Of a DNA stretch of 64,000 nt, positions 10,991-23,511 are shown piece after piece (the first letter of the stretch is position 1; each line of letters opens with the position of its first letter). The stretch lies in assembly GCA_026770025.1 (NCBI GenBank), contig JAMXDE010000043.1, forward strand, positions 62,001 to 126,000. The letters run 5' to 3'. Under the pieces are notes generated by a model. It was given only the letters and a program-made list of their open reading frames with translations. It made no database searches and was not told the origin of the DNA. Position numbers and translations under genes: made by a program. The stretch is from Craspedostauros australis (Eukaryota > Bacillariophyta > Bacillariophyceae > Mastogloiales > Achnanthaceae).

Positions 10991-13900
10991 ATGGCATTCG
11001 CTGAAGCCGGCTCTGCGAGATCCAAGAAGAAGAAGAAGAACCGCAGCAAGGGTCGCAGCAAGAATCGCAAGAAGAACAATGCTGAGGCCGACAGCAACGC
11101 CAATAGAAACAGCATTGCCAACACCAACGGCAAGTCCAAACTCAGATTCCTGGGAGAGGAGGCTGGAGGTTACGAACACTTGGATGAAGGCGATGATGCC
11201 AGCGTCATTCACATGGACAGCGACGATGATGATGATGTGATGCACGATGATGATGTCGACATTGGCTTTCGCAAGCATCATTACTCCAACAACAGCAGCA
11301 GCAACAACAGTGGCAACAGCAGGAAGAAAAGGAGGCAGCGATCCAAGGAGGAGGCCATCTACGGTGTCTTCATGGGTGGTGGTGACAATGATGACAATCG
11401 CAATCATGCCAACAGCACCAACAGCAGCAATGTCATGCCAACAGCGCCCCTGTTCGTCAAGTCCAAGACGGCCATCAAGGAGGAGGCTAACCAAGCAGCA
11501 AAGAGCGATATTGCGGGCATGTTCCAGAAGGCATCCAAGCCGGATGCGGGTGACAAATCGGCAGCTTCCGCAATGACCTTCCACAAGGCGAGCAAATCGA
11601 CGGATGAAGAAAAGAAGGAAGGTGACGCCACCACCAATGGCAACAATGACAACAATGACAATGAACAGAAGAAAGTGGAGGAGGAGGAAGAGGATCGCAA
11701 GACGGAAGCGGAGCAAAAGGCGGCGGACGATCGCTTCCTCTCCCTCCTCAACAAGGCCACGGCCCGGAGCAAATCCAAGGCGTCGGCCAAGCTTCGGGAG
11801 ATCCCACCTACGCCGATGCTTTCCACCGATGCGCGCGCGTCCGCAGCAACGGCTCCTGCCATGCCGCCAACCTCCTTCGGTCAGCAGCCCAAACAGCCGG
11901 CCTTCGTGTTGTCCAAAACCAAGAACAAGCCACCCAATCCAAACCTGGGAAAGTGGGAGAAGCATACGAAGGGCATTGGGATGAAGCTCCTGTCCAAGAT
12001 GGGATACGGCGGCTCGGGAGGTTTGGGTTCCGACAGGAGAGCCAGAAGGAAGCTGCAGAAGCTCAAGGAGGAGCAAGCCAAGGGTCCGCAAACGGACGCA
12101 GCAGCAACTGCGGATGCCAACAACAAGGACGCCAAACCAGAAGGCGAGGGCAAGACGGAGCTGCAGCAGCAGATCGAAGCCCGGTTGCAAGCGCAGAAGG
12201 CGGCGGCCGAAGCCGCAGCAACCCAGTCGGCGGCACCGACCATCATCGAGGTCAAGAAGGGAATTTCGCGTCCCATCGAAGTCGTCGTGCGTCCGGCCAA
12301 CATGGGATTGGGCTTCGGAGACTTCAAGGAGGCATCCCAGCTCAAGTCCAATCGGAAGATCGAAGCGGAGGTGCGTGGCATGGAGGGCGAACTGGACGAC
12401 AACAAAAAGAAGAAGCAGCAGCAAAAGAAAAAGAAACGAAAGCGTCGAACCCAGCGGGGTGACGATCATGATGATTCCGATCATGTCGACATGGATAGCG
12501 ATACTGATGACGAAGACGGTGATGATGAATTCGACGAGGACGGCGACGAGGGGATCGAAAGTTCGGCCTACATGAAGGATGTGGACGACATGATGGCACA
12601 GCAGCAGTGGAAAAAGCGCCAGCGGAAGAACCCCAACAAGAAGGCCAAGAAGCGAAAGGCCAAGATCGTTTCCATCACCGACGGTTGGGGAAGGAGTGCC
12701 GGCGAGGGCGCCAACGATGCCGATGGGGCCGTCGTCGTCGACATGACGGGAAGCAAGCAGTTCGGAGACGCTGCGTCGCGGGAGCCCGTCCCGCTGGGTT
12801 CCGAAGTGCTGCACAATATCTCCTTCCTGATGAGCACGTACGAGACCAAGATGAGCTCGTCGCATCACTTCATCCAATCCAGCGACCGCAAGATCGAACA
12901 CTTGCAAGGCGAGGTGGAGGAGATGAAGCACAGGCTGGATGAGATCAAGGACAGACGATCCAAACTCACGCATATCACGGACACGATCGATGCCATCGAG
13001 CAACTCCTGGAGCAGTCCTCGCCCAACCGTGGTGTTGGCACCAGCGACGCGGCCTTGGAACGGAAGGCCCGATCCATGGTTTGCGAATTGGCATCCAAGC
13101 TGTCGCCGAAGGAACGTCAGGAGCTGAATTTCTGGCAGATGCTGGCGCCGTCATTGCTCAGTCCCGTCATCGAACGCAAGCTGCGACGTTGGAAGCCACT
13201 TACGGACAACTTGGAGACCAGCCGCAAGCTCATCCATTCCATCATGGCATTCGCATCGACGGATGCCGCAGCCGAAGGCGAGATGGCCAGCTTGGAGAGC
13301 GTCGTGTTCGGCATGGCCGTGTTCCAGAATCAGCTCATCCCCATGGTGCAGAAGGAACTTGATTCCTACAAGTGGGTGCCGCACCAGCAGGTCGACCACG
13401 TCGTGGATCTGTACGAATTGATCTACAAGTCATCGAAAGAGTACAGAACCCGGCAAAAGCACCAACGGCGTACAAACAACAGAAAAATACAGCAGCGACA
13501 AGGCGGTGCCGCAGGTGACGGTGCCGCAAGCGATGATGAGGTTCAGGTCTTCCCCATGGGCGATGTCAGCGAGGACGAAGATCACGATGAACATGACATG
13601 GATGTCGACGGCGGCAAAGGAGGTTTGAAGATGGGTCATGAGTCATCCACGCGGTTGCCGGATCTGGCCAAGGTGGTTCGGGATCAGCTCCTGCACAAGA
13701 CGATCTTCTCCAAGCTGCTGTCCGCCCTGGGGAGTTGGCGACCGAGCTTCGATGGTGCGGCCTCCTACGGCAGCAGCAAGACCAACCACCGTCTGGATCT
13801 CTGGATCCTGCCGTGGTTGATCCATCTCAACCCGCACGGCGAGGTTCCGATGCTCTTGCTCGAATGCAAACCCAAGATCCGATCCGCCTTGGTCGGTCTG

Positions 13901-14602
13901 CAGCGACATCACTCCAGCAGACGAGCTGCGCCAGGCAGCAGCGGTGGGAGTGACGACCAACAACGCAAGCAGGCGGGCGAATTCTTGAAATCGTACACTG
14001 AGATGCTGCGGCCATGGTCCAAGATGATCTCCTCCAAGACCTTACAGGAGTGGACTACACCCATTGCTCTGCAGCAGCTCAAGCTCTATTGTTCCAGGAC
14101 ACCGGTGTCCCTGCCAACCGACGACGACGACGGCAAACAACAGGACTGGTCAGCACTGCAGATGACGTTCGAATGGCATTCAATCGGCCTCATATCGAAC
14201 GTCGACTTCGTGACTCTGATCGAAACGGAGCTGTTGACCAACTGGTCCATGGCTATGTTCGAAACGCTTTCCGAGATCGACAACGTTGAGGAGGGCAGAA
14301 CACTGGCCGCGAAGAGCTACTCCACCTGGAAGTCTCGGATCCTTTGCAATCCCTTGGCACGGCAGCAGAAGGTCTCCAAGATCAAGACCGCCCAATCCAT
14401 CGAGATGCTGCGACAGGATCCCGTCATCTGCCGCATCTTCTACTCCGCGCTGCGCATGATCCAAGCACTGGCGGATGGTAATGGGAAGAAACAACAGAAG
14501 TCGAGTGCGGGCATGTTGCTCGAAGACGCGTTGCATCCGAAGCAAACCACCTTCTCGGAAGCCGTAACCAAGAGGATTGAACGCAGCCGGTTGGTGAAAT
14601 AG
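10991..14602 (+). CDS. TFIP11: TFIP11/Ntr1-type G-patch splicing factor
   Basis: This 1203-residue single-exon protein belongs to the tuftelin-interacting protein 11 / yeast Ntr1 family. In other eukaryotes these nuclear proteins use a G-patch to activate the DEAH helicase Prp43/DHX15 during spliceosome disassembly. After a Lys-rich nuclear-localisation-like start, the TIP_N region has an acidic tract followed by KEEAIYGVFMGG (about residues 118-129). The G-patch is at about 318-350 (KGIGMKLLSKMGYGGSGGLG, with its spaced glycines). The family-specific segment RPIEVVVRPANMGLGFGDF follows at about 425-445. The second half is the GCFC-like helical domain, including LWILPWLIHLNPHGEVP and an ERKLRRWKPL helix. 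Several Lys/Asp/Asn-rich low-complexity inserts make it longer than the human protein (837 residues). A 750-codon frame on the opposite strand is a composition artefact. Confidence 0.92.
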   Translation: MAFAEAGSARSKKKKKNRSKGRSKNRKKNNAEADSNANRNSIANTNGKSKLRFLGEEAGGYEHLDEGDDASVIHMDSDDDDDVMHDDDVDIGFRKHHYSNNSSSNNSGNSRKKRRQRSKEEAIYGVFMGGGDNDDNRNHANSTNSSNVMPTAPLFVKSKTAIKEEANQAAKSDIAGMFQKASKPDAGDKSAASAMTFHKASKSTDEEKKEGDATTNGNNDNNDNEQKKVEEEEEDRKTEAEQKAADDRFLSLLNKATARSKSKASAKLREIPPTPMLSTDARASAATAPAMPPTSFGQQPKQPAFVLSKTKNKPPNPNLGKWEKHTKGIGMKLLSKMGYGGSGGLGSDRRARRKLQKLKEEQAKGPQTDAAATADANNKDAKPEGEGKTELQQQIEARLQAQKAAAEAAATQSAAPTIIEVKKGISRPIEVVVRPANMGLGFGDFKEASQLKSNRKIEAEVRGMEGELDDNKKKKQQQKKKKRKRRTQRGDDHDDSDHVDMDSDTDDEDGDDEFDEDGDEGIESSAYMKDVDDMMAQQQWKKRQRKNPNKKAKKRKAKIVSITDGWGRSAGEGANDADGAVVVDMTGSKQFGDAASREPVPLGSEVLHNISFLMSTYETKMSSSHHFIQSSDRKIEHLQGEVEEMKHRLDEIKDRRSKLTHITDTIDAIEQLLEQSSPNRGVGTSDAALERKARSMVCELASKLSPKERQELNFWQMLAPSLLSPVIERKLRRWKPLTDNLETSRKLIHSIMAFASTDAAAEGEMASLESVVFGMAVFQNQLIPMVQKELDSYKWVPHQQVDHVVDLYELIYKSSKEYRTRQKHQRRTNNRKIQQRQGGAAGDGAASDDEVQVFPMGDVSEDEDHDEHDMDVDGGKGGLKMGHESSTRLPDLAKVVRDQLLHKTIFSKLLSALGSWRPSFDGAASYGSSKTNHRLDLWILPWLIHLNPHGEVPMLLLECKPKIRSALVGLQRHHSSRRAAPGSSGGSDDQQRKQAGEFLKSYTEMLRPWSKMISSKTLQEWTTPIALQQLKLYCSRTPVSLPTDDDDGKQQDWSALQMTFEWHSIGLISNVDFVTLIETELLTNWSMAMFETLSEIDNVEEGRTLAAKSYSTWKSRILCNPLARQQKVSKIKTAQSIEMLRQDPVICRIFYSALRMIQALADGNGKKQQKSSAGMLLEDALHPKQTTFSEAVTKRIERSRLVK

Positions 14603-17361
14603 AAAATCAGACAGCACTCCCAGCCAAGTGCACAATAGCCTATTGCAGCACCTGCATTACAACTGGAGATGCTTTTGTGCCTGTCATGTCGGTCGCACAG
14701 CAGCACGGTACCACCCTGTTGTTGCAAGTTAAGATACGATGGATGTAATGTTTGCGGACGTGAATGTTGGATGATAGCGTCCACAATGTATCCTGGCGGC
14801 AGGGCAACTTGATGCCCGCGAATTGGCGAATGATCGACATGACCATGATCACGCATGGTTGACAAATGTTTGCATCGCCCAAGAGGTGCGATTGCACCAG
14901 GCCCCAAAGCAGAGCCGAGACATGTACGCAGAGTCGTACGAGTATGTATGACATCCGCGAGGACGGTAGCACAGCACAATCCTGTGCAATGATGGAAAGC
15001 ATTAGGGTCGCCCTTATTCGTACTCGTAGTTGAAGATCTTCTACGGTTCTGGCTGGCCGCGACATCGTCGATCCGGCAACGCACAGGGGAACCCGCACTC
15101 TCTAGAGAGCTTGTGCAGGTATTATTGATCGTACTTGCAGATCGTAGAGAGGCAAGAGTGAGTCGACGGTTTCAGACGAAATCTAAACGGCAGCCCGGAG
15201 TGCTGATGGGGTGCTGAATTCCCCCCAAAAGAAGACACCAACTCGAGGGATCGATGCGGCGCCTCGCGACGATTCCGACCAGCCGCCGTTACCGCCGGAC
15301 AGTCGACGCGCAATGCCGCGATGCGCTTCTGTATACATGCCGCCTTGTGCTCGCCTTGGCGAATGTTATCACTGAGGAGCGCAGCACAGTGATACGTGTA
15401 TGTATCCACAAAGTGATGGAGGACTGCTGGGGATGGAACAAATACTCGCCATCAACCGCAACCACCACCACCATCGCCACTTGGCAAATCTCTGGCCCGC
15501 ATCAAACAGGAGGATCATACAATCTCATACAATCTGGTGCCTTTCCTTTCCTCCTGCCTTTTTGCTTCGTTGATTGTGATTGCGCCGAACTCATCATCCC
15601 GTGTTCTGGATCGTGGATCTTTGGCCCCGCCGATGACACGTGAGCCTTACCAGGAGCTGCGTTTTACGCGTCCGCATCAAGGAAAGTGCGGAAAGTTCCG
15701 GATACGCAACTCTCTCTCTCTTTGGTCGTTGACGCCATAATGCGTTAGTTTGCGCCAGTTCGCCAAATTTCACGCGATGTCTCTGTGATCGTTACGAGTA
15801 CCATGGCGACGCCGCACTCGTTGATGGCACGAGCAGGAGCGACGGGATGATGTTTGCGATGCACCGCCATGGCGTTGTGTTGCGCTGCTTCCGTTTGGCC
15901 ATGGTCGCCTCCGCTGTCACCATCCGATTGACGATTCTTCATTCTGTGCTCCGTGGAGATCGTGCATTGTGAAGGTTGACATAGCCGCTGCGAGCAGATG
16001 ATATTTTTCTCTGATCATTCTCCTCTCGCGAGAGACGTGGCGCGTCTGTTGGTTTGGAACAATATCACAATGCCCATAGCGTCCAGACGGGGCATGTGGT
16101 TTGCTCTTGTGGCATCTTGTGTCACCGCGGGTGGAAGGCTGTCAGAGCAACACGGCAACAGCAACGGCAACAGCTGAATGAAACAGCAACATCAACCGCA
16201 AGGAAAGCGTCTGTCCCGTTGGTTTTACCATTGCCATTTCTCCATCCCCAGAGTGACGAAGACGGGCGAAAGCTGCTTTGCGTATCTGGTGATGGCGGCA
16301 GAGTGCGAGAAGGTGCGCGAATTGTCGGCAAGAGTGAACCATTAGAGGATTCTCGCATTCGGATTATTTTACCCCAAGTACGTGTCACATTGACATTTTG
16401 GGCCAATTTGGGCCAGAACTGCACAGGACTCATCCGTGACAAATTCCTGCTTAGATTGGTTCGACTCCTGTAGCGTTCGCAATAAAATCGAGGAATGCGA
16501 ACAAGCAAACTTGATGGAGGGGTTCGATTCGCTTTTCCATCGTGACGGCTGGCGACCCCAGCCAATCAAAGGGATTTAAATATATCGCCAATGCGAACAA
16601 GCCATCCCATTGAAGGGCGAATTGAGGGGAGTTTTGAAGATTTATCCCGAGCTTTGTTGCCCTGGGGTTCTCATTTGGAACCGTGTGACGCAATCGATCT
16701 GTTCCCTTCATGGAACGATTCTCGTTGCTGGCGCTGAGACAGGCAACAATTCAGTGGTGGGACTGCGTGGTTGGTTTCGCACAAGGATTTGGGCAACTTC
16801 CACAATTTCTAAGAAACCACGGTATGGACAAATAAACTGTACTTATTTCCTTGCGGTATCTGCGTACGAGTACCTCGAAGAGAGAAATATCATTGCCGTA
16901 TCTCCTCCGACTTTCCAACCAATACGTTTATGGTATCATTGCGATGGGACTATCAACTGTTTCGCGTTGTTGTGGCTCATCACAAGTACCTCCAAAAGAA
17001 TTCCGATTCATGTGGAAAATTGACAAAAATAGTTTTTGCAAAATTCCAACAACGAAACAAGGACGGAAGTGTTCCTTTGATGTGAACCATGACGCAGCGC
17101 CATCAACAATGCAAACATCAACACTAGGATTGGCATTGACAAAGACAATGATATCAACTCTGCTATTGAGTCCAACTGTGCACAGGCTTGTGCTATCGAA
17201 TAGAATCAACCCATGCACTGTATAGTGCTTGGAACGACGACGTCCTGGACACATTTAACCAAGATTTCAATGATACACATGCAAGGGCGCACATCCAACA
17301 ATACAGACCCCACCTGCTTCATTGGAGGTGATGGCAACAGCAAGATTGCCAGTTGTATGCA
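14603..17361. other. Intergenic, no gene recognised
   Basis: Only short frames without motifs are present. A 26-bp segment at 16343-16368 recurs, inverted and identical, at 26359-26384. No RNA gene was recognised. Confidence 0.4.
16343..16368 (+). repeat. 26-bp sequence repeated inverted at 26359-26384
   Basis: The segment, centred on TTCTCGCATTCGGATT, matches the reverse complement of 26359-26384 at all 26 positions, 10 kb away. The similarity stops at both ends. Neither copy lies in a recognised gene. Confidence 0.7.
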
Positions 17362-18173
17362 TGTTGGCAAGTTCCGCTCACAGAAGCCTATGATCGTGGA
17401 AGATGGTATTGGTTGATAGTTGTTTGTTTGCTATTTCATTACGTTGGCACTCCAATCCTCTTGGTGTCTGTTTGTTCTCTTGCTCGATGTTCTCGGTGCT
17501 TCAATCTGTTTTGTAGATTTGGTCGTCCAACTATGAGTTGGTGTGCAAGATGCTCTCTCGCTGCTCTTTGTATTCTCTCTCTCTCTGTCTCAGCATCATG
17601 CACTTCGTGCTACACCATGCTCCATGTTCGATGCGTACTCCGCATTTGACACTCTGTTCATTCAGTACTGGCTCCTACTCCATGAGTACTTACCATTTGA
17701 AGTTCACCTTTAGTATCCATGATCTTGATGCCCTTTGGTCATCGGATCTTTGCCTCCTGCTCTGACTTGGAAACAGATGTCGACGTGGTGACATGATGAC
17801 ATCCTGTCAACATCAGTAGGCATCCTTCTGCTCTCCAGATGTCACGTTCCATTGGTGATGCAGCAGTCTGCCAGATGATATCGTCATCTGAGGTTTAGTT
17901 GGGAAGTACCTCGAGATTCTCTTGGTACCATACATTTCTCTTGATGGATGGACGGACGATATTTCCAATTCTCTCAGAAATCGTCGATTGCAAATTTCCT
18001 CCAGAAATTCTGCTCATTTTTGTGTGTTCCATTTCTGCTGTAATTCTGACGAATCACAGCATACTATTGACACGAATGTAGTTATACCGTCCAAGTGCGT
18101 ATGAGGGAATAACGGGTGAACGATGCACATATACACGTACATCTCGACATATGCTCACATGTACATCTCGACA
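17362..18173 (-). mobile_element. Copia-family LTR, inverted relative to the neighbouring element
   Basis: This 812-bp segment is the reverse complement, along its whole length, of the LTR at 23512-24300, with roughly two-thirds to three-quarters identity by eye. It begins TGTTGGCAAG and ends CTCGACA as read on the plus strand. Because it points the opposite way to the adjoining copia coding region, it cannot be that element's own 5' LTR in its original arrangement. More likely it is a solo LTR from another insertion or the product of an inversion. No matching target duplication was found around it. It is an old fossil. Confidence 0.75.
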
Positions 18174-21100
18174 CAAGGAGGGAAGGCGTACGTTGACGAC
18201 TTCCAAGACAGTGCTTCAAAGAGCAATGATGCCAGGTTTGCAAGCACCAGCAACTTCAAGGGAACATGCCATAACTGTGGAGTGTATTGGCATCGATCTG
18301 CAGATTGTCCTGAACGGAAGAAAACGAATCACAAGAAGAATGGTAACAATAGCAACATCAAAAAGAACGGAAACCGAAACAACAAAGGCACAGGAAATGG
18401 ATTCAATAGGAAATGCAACTACTGCGGCATCTTTGGGCATTGTGAGGCGGAGTGCCAAAAGAAGAAGTTCAATGAGAAGAAGAAGGCTGACGAGCAGACC
18501 AACACAGCGAAGGAAAGACACGACAAGAGCGGCCACGAGATGGTGCTCTCAGCAAGAGACACGCCGCTCTGCATGGAGGTGTCCGACGACATCGAGGACT
18601 CATTCTTTGACAACTTCCAACACTTCAAGAACGACGACGAAGTATGCGACGGCGAGGTCATACCAGAATGGCTCAGCGAGGAGCCAATCATCCACGAGGT
18701 GTATTGGAACGTGGTGTGTATCGATGATGTGTTCTGTTCTACTTTTGGGGATTATGAGCCTAACGCTCCTACTTGTGTTTGTTCCTGCTGCTGTTGTTGT
18801 CACGACCACTGCCGTGTGTTTGTTTTGTTGTTCTCGTTCTTGTCGTCACCGTCGTTCCTTGCTGTCGTTCCATTCGACTCATTTGACTTCATTCCCGTCG
18901 CCTACGCTCCAATAAGGTGGACCCACGCCGTGAAGTCAGCTACGAGTGCTGCTTCAACGTGAACGACATCATTCATCCACCCAGCGACGGAGCCGAGATG
19001 GGAACAGAGGCCATTGATATCAAGATCGAAGCAGCCACGAACGCAGACGATGCCGGCGCCAACAAGAACGGCGCGGATCGTGACAACGAAGACGTCTCCG
19101 GCGACGAGACGAACAGCGGCGAGGCGCCGCCTCCTCCAGCAGCGGGGAACAATAGAACAGGCATCGTTGACAAAGACAGCAGCAACAAATCGGTAGAGGA
19201 AGACCGGTTCAATCCAAACAAACAGGTCATCTACCCAATGGACATCCAATTCCCACCAGTTGCAGATCCCAGAAGATCGGACGACATCTATTGACATGAC
19301 ACAATCCCATACCCAACAGTGACAGCAGAGACAGTGCAATGACAACTCATCCATGATGCAGTGATGGCAGCAGGGATGCATCTATTCCCAGGGATCGCCA
19401 ATGGAGGATTACTACACGTATGGACAAGCATGATGGGCACCATACTGTCCGAGAACTTCAAATCAATCGAGGAGATCCTCGCCAACTCAGTCATCATCAA
19501 CCGTTTGTTGGAAGGAGTGAATGAGGAGCCCATTCCAGAGACGGAGTTGCACTACATTCTTGGAGGGTGCGTGCAGGTGCTCCTACGCGAGCGACCACAA
19601 GTCACACCCTACGATCTGGTGACAGGAACCCACCAAGAAGACACATGGCCAGCAGCGGTCACAGAGCCAAACTACTATGGCATGGATGATGAAGACGGGA
19701 ATCCCTACAACGAAGATGGAGTCCATGAAGACGACATGGCAGCGGCTGCCATGAAACAGCTCCATGAGCTGAGCACCAAGTACAAGGACAAGGTCATCAA
19801 GGACACCTGGCTTGCTGACAGCGGAGCTTTGTGTCACATCGTGAATTCAGACGCTGCCCTCTTCAACATGCAGCACAACAAGTCCTTCATACAAGTGGGA
19901 GACAGCACAAAGCTGGACTCTCCCAAGATTGGGTCCATTTGCTTGAAGGTCAAGCAATGAGACAACACATGCCACATCATCCGACTTGACGATGTGAAGT
20001 ACACACCCAAGATGTGGGTGAACCATTTCTCTACGAACAAGGCGCTGTACAACGGCTACCAGATTGGTAACGACGCCATTGTGATGGACATCATCAATGG
20101 ATCCAGAAAGAAGATCATCTTCAATCGTGTCTTCCCCACATCCAACGGATTCATCATGGGAGTGCATATGCATCCCATCATGCCAACCAAGGACGATAAG
20201 GCTTCCAAAGCCATTGTCAAGAGTCCATCCAAGGAGGTGAGCGCGAGGAACTTGCACTGAATGCTCGGTCATGTGCAACTCAAAACCATGAAGCGGACAG
20301 CCGCCCAATACGGATGGAAGATCATCGGCGAGATGCCGGTATGTTGCGACTGCGCGGTCGCGAACGCGAGAGTGAATAATATGTCAATGGCCAGAATCAC
20401 ACGAGCGACTCGCCACAGCAAACGCTTCTTCATCAACATTAGTTACACTAAACACATAGCTTCGGAGATAAACGCTACTGGACCCTGATCGTGGACGGCT
20501 GCATGGACCACTGCTGGAGTTTCTTTCTCAAGAACAAGAGTGACCAACCAGGGTACATCAAACAATTCGTCCACACGATCAAATCACAGACAGGTGATCA
20601 ACAAATCATCTTCCGAGGAGACAACAGCGGAGAGAACAAATCCACACAGGATACTCTCATCGATGCTGGACTGAATGTGAAATTCGAGTTCACGGTGTCC
20701 AACACGCCACAGCAGAACAGTAGAGTGGAGCGCAAGTTTGCATATCTCTACACCAAGATCCGTTCCATGCTCAACAGAGCACAACTCAATGATGAGTACA
20801 GGCATGGATTGTGGGCAGCAGCTGCGAGCACTGCCACTGCCATTGCCAACATCACTATGGCGAAGAACCAGAAAGCATCGCCACATCGCCAATTCTTCGA
20901 CAGCGATCCACCATATGCCAATTCACTTTGAACATTCGGAGAGGTGGGTGTTGTGAAGACTACCTACAGCAGGATCACTGCCAAGCTCAAGAATAGAGGT
21001 GAAGAAATGGTGTTCATTGGATATGCACACAAACATGCATCAGGAGTGTACAATATGTACAGACCATCAACCAATTCACTGGTCTGTTCCTGCAACATCA

Positions 21101-23511
21101 AGTGGCTCAACCAATCATACAGACAGTTCCATGGCTGAGCACAAGCACCAAACACACTCAACGATGTAGTAATGACGGACACAGACGGCTTCACAACCAT
21201 TGGATGGAAGGGAGCAACACCAAGGACAACAATGCGTCGAACATCAGAAGCGAAGAGAGTATCCTATGCAGACACAAACAGGTATCATATCCTATCAGAC
21301 AGTGATGATGAGGGTGATGAGGATGAGGGGGCAGCGACTGAACTGCTCGAGAACAAGGAAGATCGGAGCGAATCCGACCCAGAGGATGTCAACATTCCAC
21401 CATCCGGCGACGAAGCCAACGACGACGTGGATGTCACTCCACAGAACACTCCAGCGAGGTATACGCATGGCACAACATATAGACTCCTACCGACCAAACC
21501 AAGCAAGTGTGACATTGACAGAAAGGAGCGACTCCAACGCCACGAAGCAAGAGGCAGGAAGGGACAGAACAAATCCAAGCTTACCACAGGGGAGAAGATT
21601 CCCAGAGCACTGTGCGCACTCGCAGACTACAACATACCAGGTCAAAAAGAACGAGATGATGAGGGCAAATCATCATCGAATGAGGAGAGCGACGAACTCA
21701 GTGACGAGCTAGCCGACAAGTCGAACAATGAAACGAGTGATGACAATGAGAACACAGACGATGAGGAAATTGTAGACAAAGTAGAAGAGATAGAGGTTGT
21801 ACATCACAGCACGAGCGGATTATACAGGATGAACGCAACCATCGCCAAGACACCAGCGATCAACATCTGATTGTCGAAGCAGAACCAGAATGAAGAATCC
21901 GAGAAGCACATCGAACCAACAACATTCAATGGAGCGTTCAACCATCCGGATTCCATCCACCAAAAGGGATACCAAGCAGCCATCAAGAAGGAGTTCAACT
22001 CCATGGATACACGCAAAGTGTACATCAAGATCAGACGAAACGCCATCCCACGAGGCCACAGATGCTGCAAGTGCAAGTGGGTATTCAAGTTGAAACGCGA
22101 TGGCACACATCGAGCGAGACTCGTTGCATGTGGCTACTCACAAGTTGCAGGAGTAGGCTTCCAAGAGCACTACTCACCTGTCATCCATGACGTGACCTAC
22201 AGAGTCATGATGCTGATCAAGCAGATGGACTGCGCACTCGTTGATGTTGTAATGGCATTCCTACGTGGAGACCTCGACGAGGAGATCTACATGAACTGTC
22301 CCAACGGGATGGATCATCAAGCAGACGAAGCCCTGACCCTGCACAAGCCAATCTACAGACTTGTTCAGAGCGCCAGGCAGTGGTTTAAGATGTTGGTGTC
22401 GACCCTCAAGAACATCAACTTCGAACAGAGCGCGGCAGATCCGTGCCTGTTCTATCAAAAGACGAACGAAGGAAGTATGATCGTGGCCATCTACATGGAC
22501 AATTGCTTCTGCTGCGGGGACTCCAAGGCATTGGAGAGATTCCTGAAGGACATTCAAGGCAGCAAGTTCAAGGTGACAATCGAGCGAGGACTTGGAGATT
22601 ACCTCAGGTGCAATATCGAACTGGACTATGACAAGACCAGAGCAATGCTATGCCAACCACACCTCATCCAACATCTCATCAAAGAGTTTGGAGCCAAGGT
22701 TGAGACGATGCAACGCTACGCGACACCGGGAACCCCGGGTCAAATCATTGTGCGGCCATCCGAAGATAACGGACTGCAGAAGGTCGGACCAAAAGAACAT
22801 GCCGAATATCGCTGAGGCGTCGGTATGCTGCTCTTCCTCATCAAGCACTCGCAACCAGACATCGCGAACCCTGTGAGGGAACTCTCCAAGGTATTGATCG
22901 GGCCCACCAAGGCCGCAATGAAGGAGATGTATCAAATCATCAAATATGTGATTGATACAAAGGACAATAGATAGAAGATCCATCCAGCATGTTCAGACGA
23001 CGATGGCTGGGACATGGAGCTCTTCTACAATAGCGAATATGCAGGAGACAAGAACACGAGAATCAGCGTAGGAGGGTTCATCCTATACCTGTGCAAGGTG
23101 CCAATCCTTTTGGCAATCCAAGGCACAGAAGGCTGTCACACTCAGCTCATCCAAAGCAGAATACGTTGCCCTTTCCAAAGCGGCAAAAGACATCTTCTTT
23201 GTCATGCAGCTACTTAAAAGTGTGGGCGTTCCAGTAAAGACATCGATCAAGGTCCGCGTGAACAACATCAGAGCAATCTTCATCGCCAAGAACCCATCAA
23301 CATCTCAACGATCGCGGCACATCGACGTGCGCCATCACTACATGCGGAACATGGTAACCAACAAGAGCATCGAAATCATGTTCGTCAAATCCGAACACAA
23401 TACAAGCGATGGCTTCACCAAGAACATCAAGTCCGACTTGCAACAAGAGCATGAGAAGTCGTACCTTGACAAATCGAGAACATTCCAGTGACTGAATGCA
23501 TACAGGAAGGG
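18174..23511 (+). mobile_element. Ty1/copia retrotransposon, internal region (fossil)
   Basis: The parts occur in the Ty1/copia order. Gag-type CCHC zinc knuckles lie near 18.25-18.47 kb (CHNCGVYWHRSADC is one of two), an aspartic protease segment near 19.8 kb (DSGALCH), the pre-integrase and integrase regions near 20.27-20.75 kb, RVT_2 reverse transcriptase near 22.0-22.6 kb, and RNase H near 23.0-23.45 kb. A purine-rich tract just before 23512 fits a polypurine tract next to the 3' LTR. The copy is clearly broken, with about ten interruptions across its length, and looks old. The family resembles the copia-like elements common in diatoms. Confidence 0.92.

Noticed and set aside
10751-13003. 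A 750-codon open frame on the minus strand, opposite the TFIP11-like gene
   Set aside because: It is the mirror of a Lys/Asp/Asn-rich coding region. The translated sequence is a run of Leu/Val with no domain, whereas the plus strand has TIP_N, G-patch and GCFC motifs.
16455-16475. T-loop-like GGTTCGACTCC, suggesting a tRNA
   Set aside because: No acceptor stem, anticodon arm or D-arm can be folded around it.
17362-18173. The 5' LTR of the adjacent copia element
   Set aside because: It lies in the wrong orientation and is too diverged from the 3' LTR to be its partner from the same insertion.
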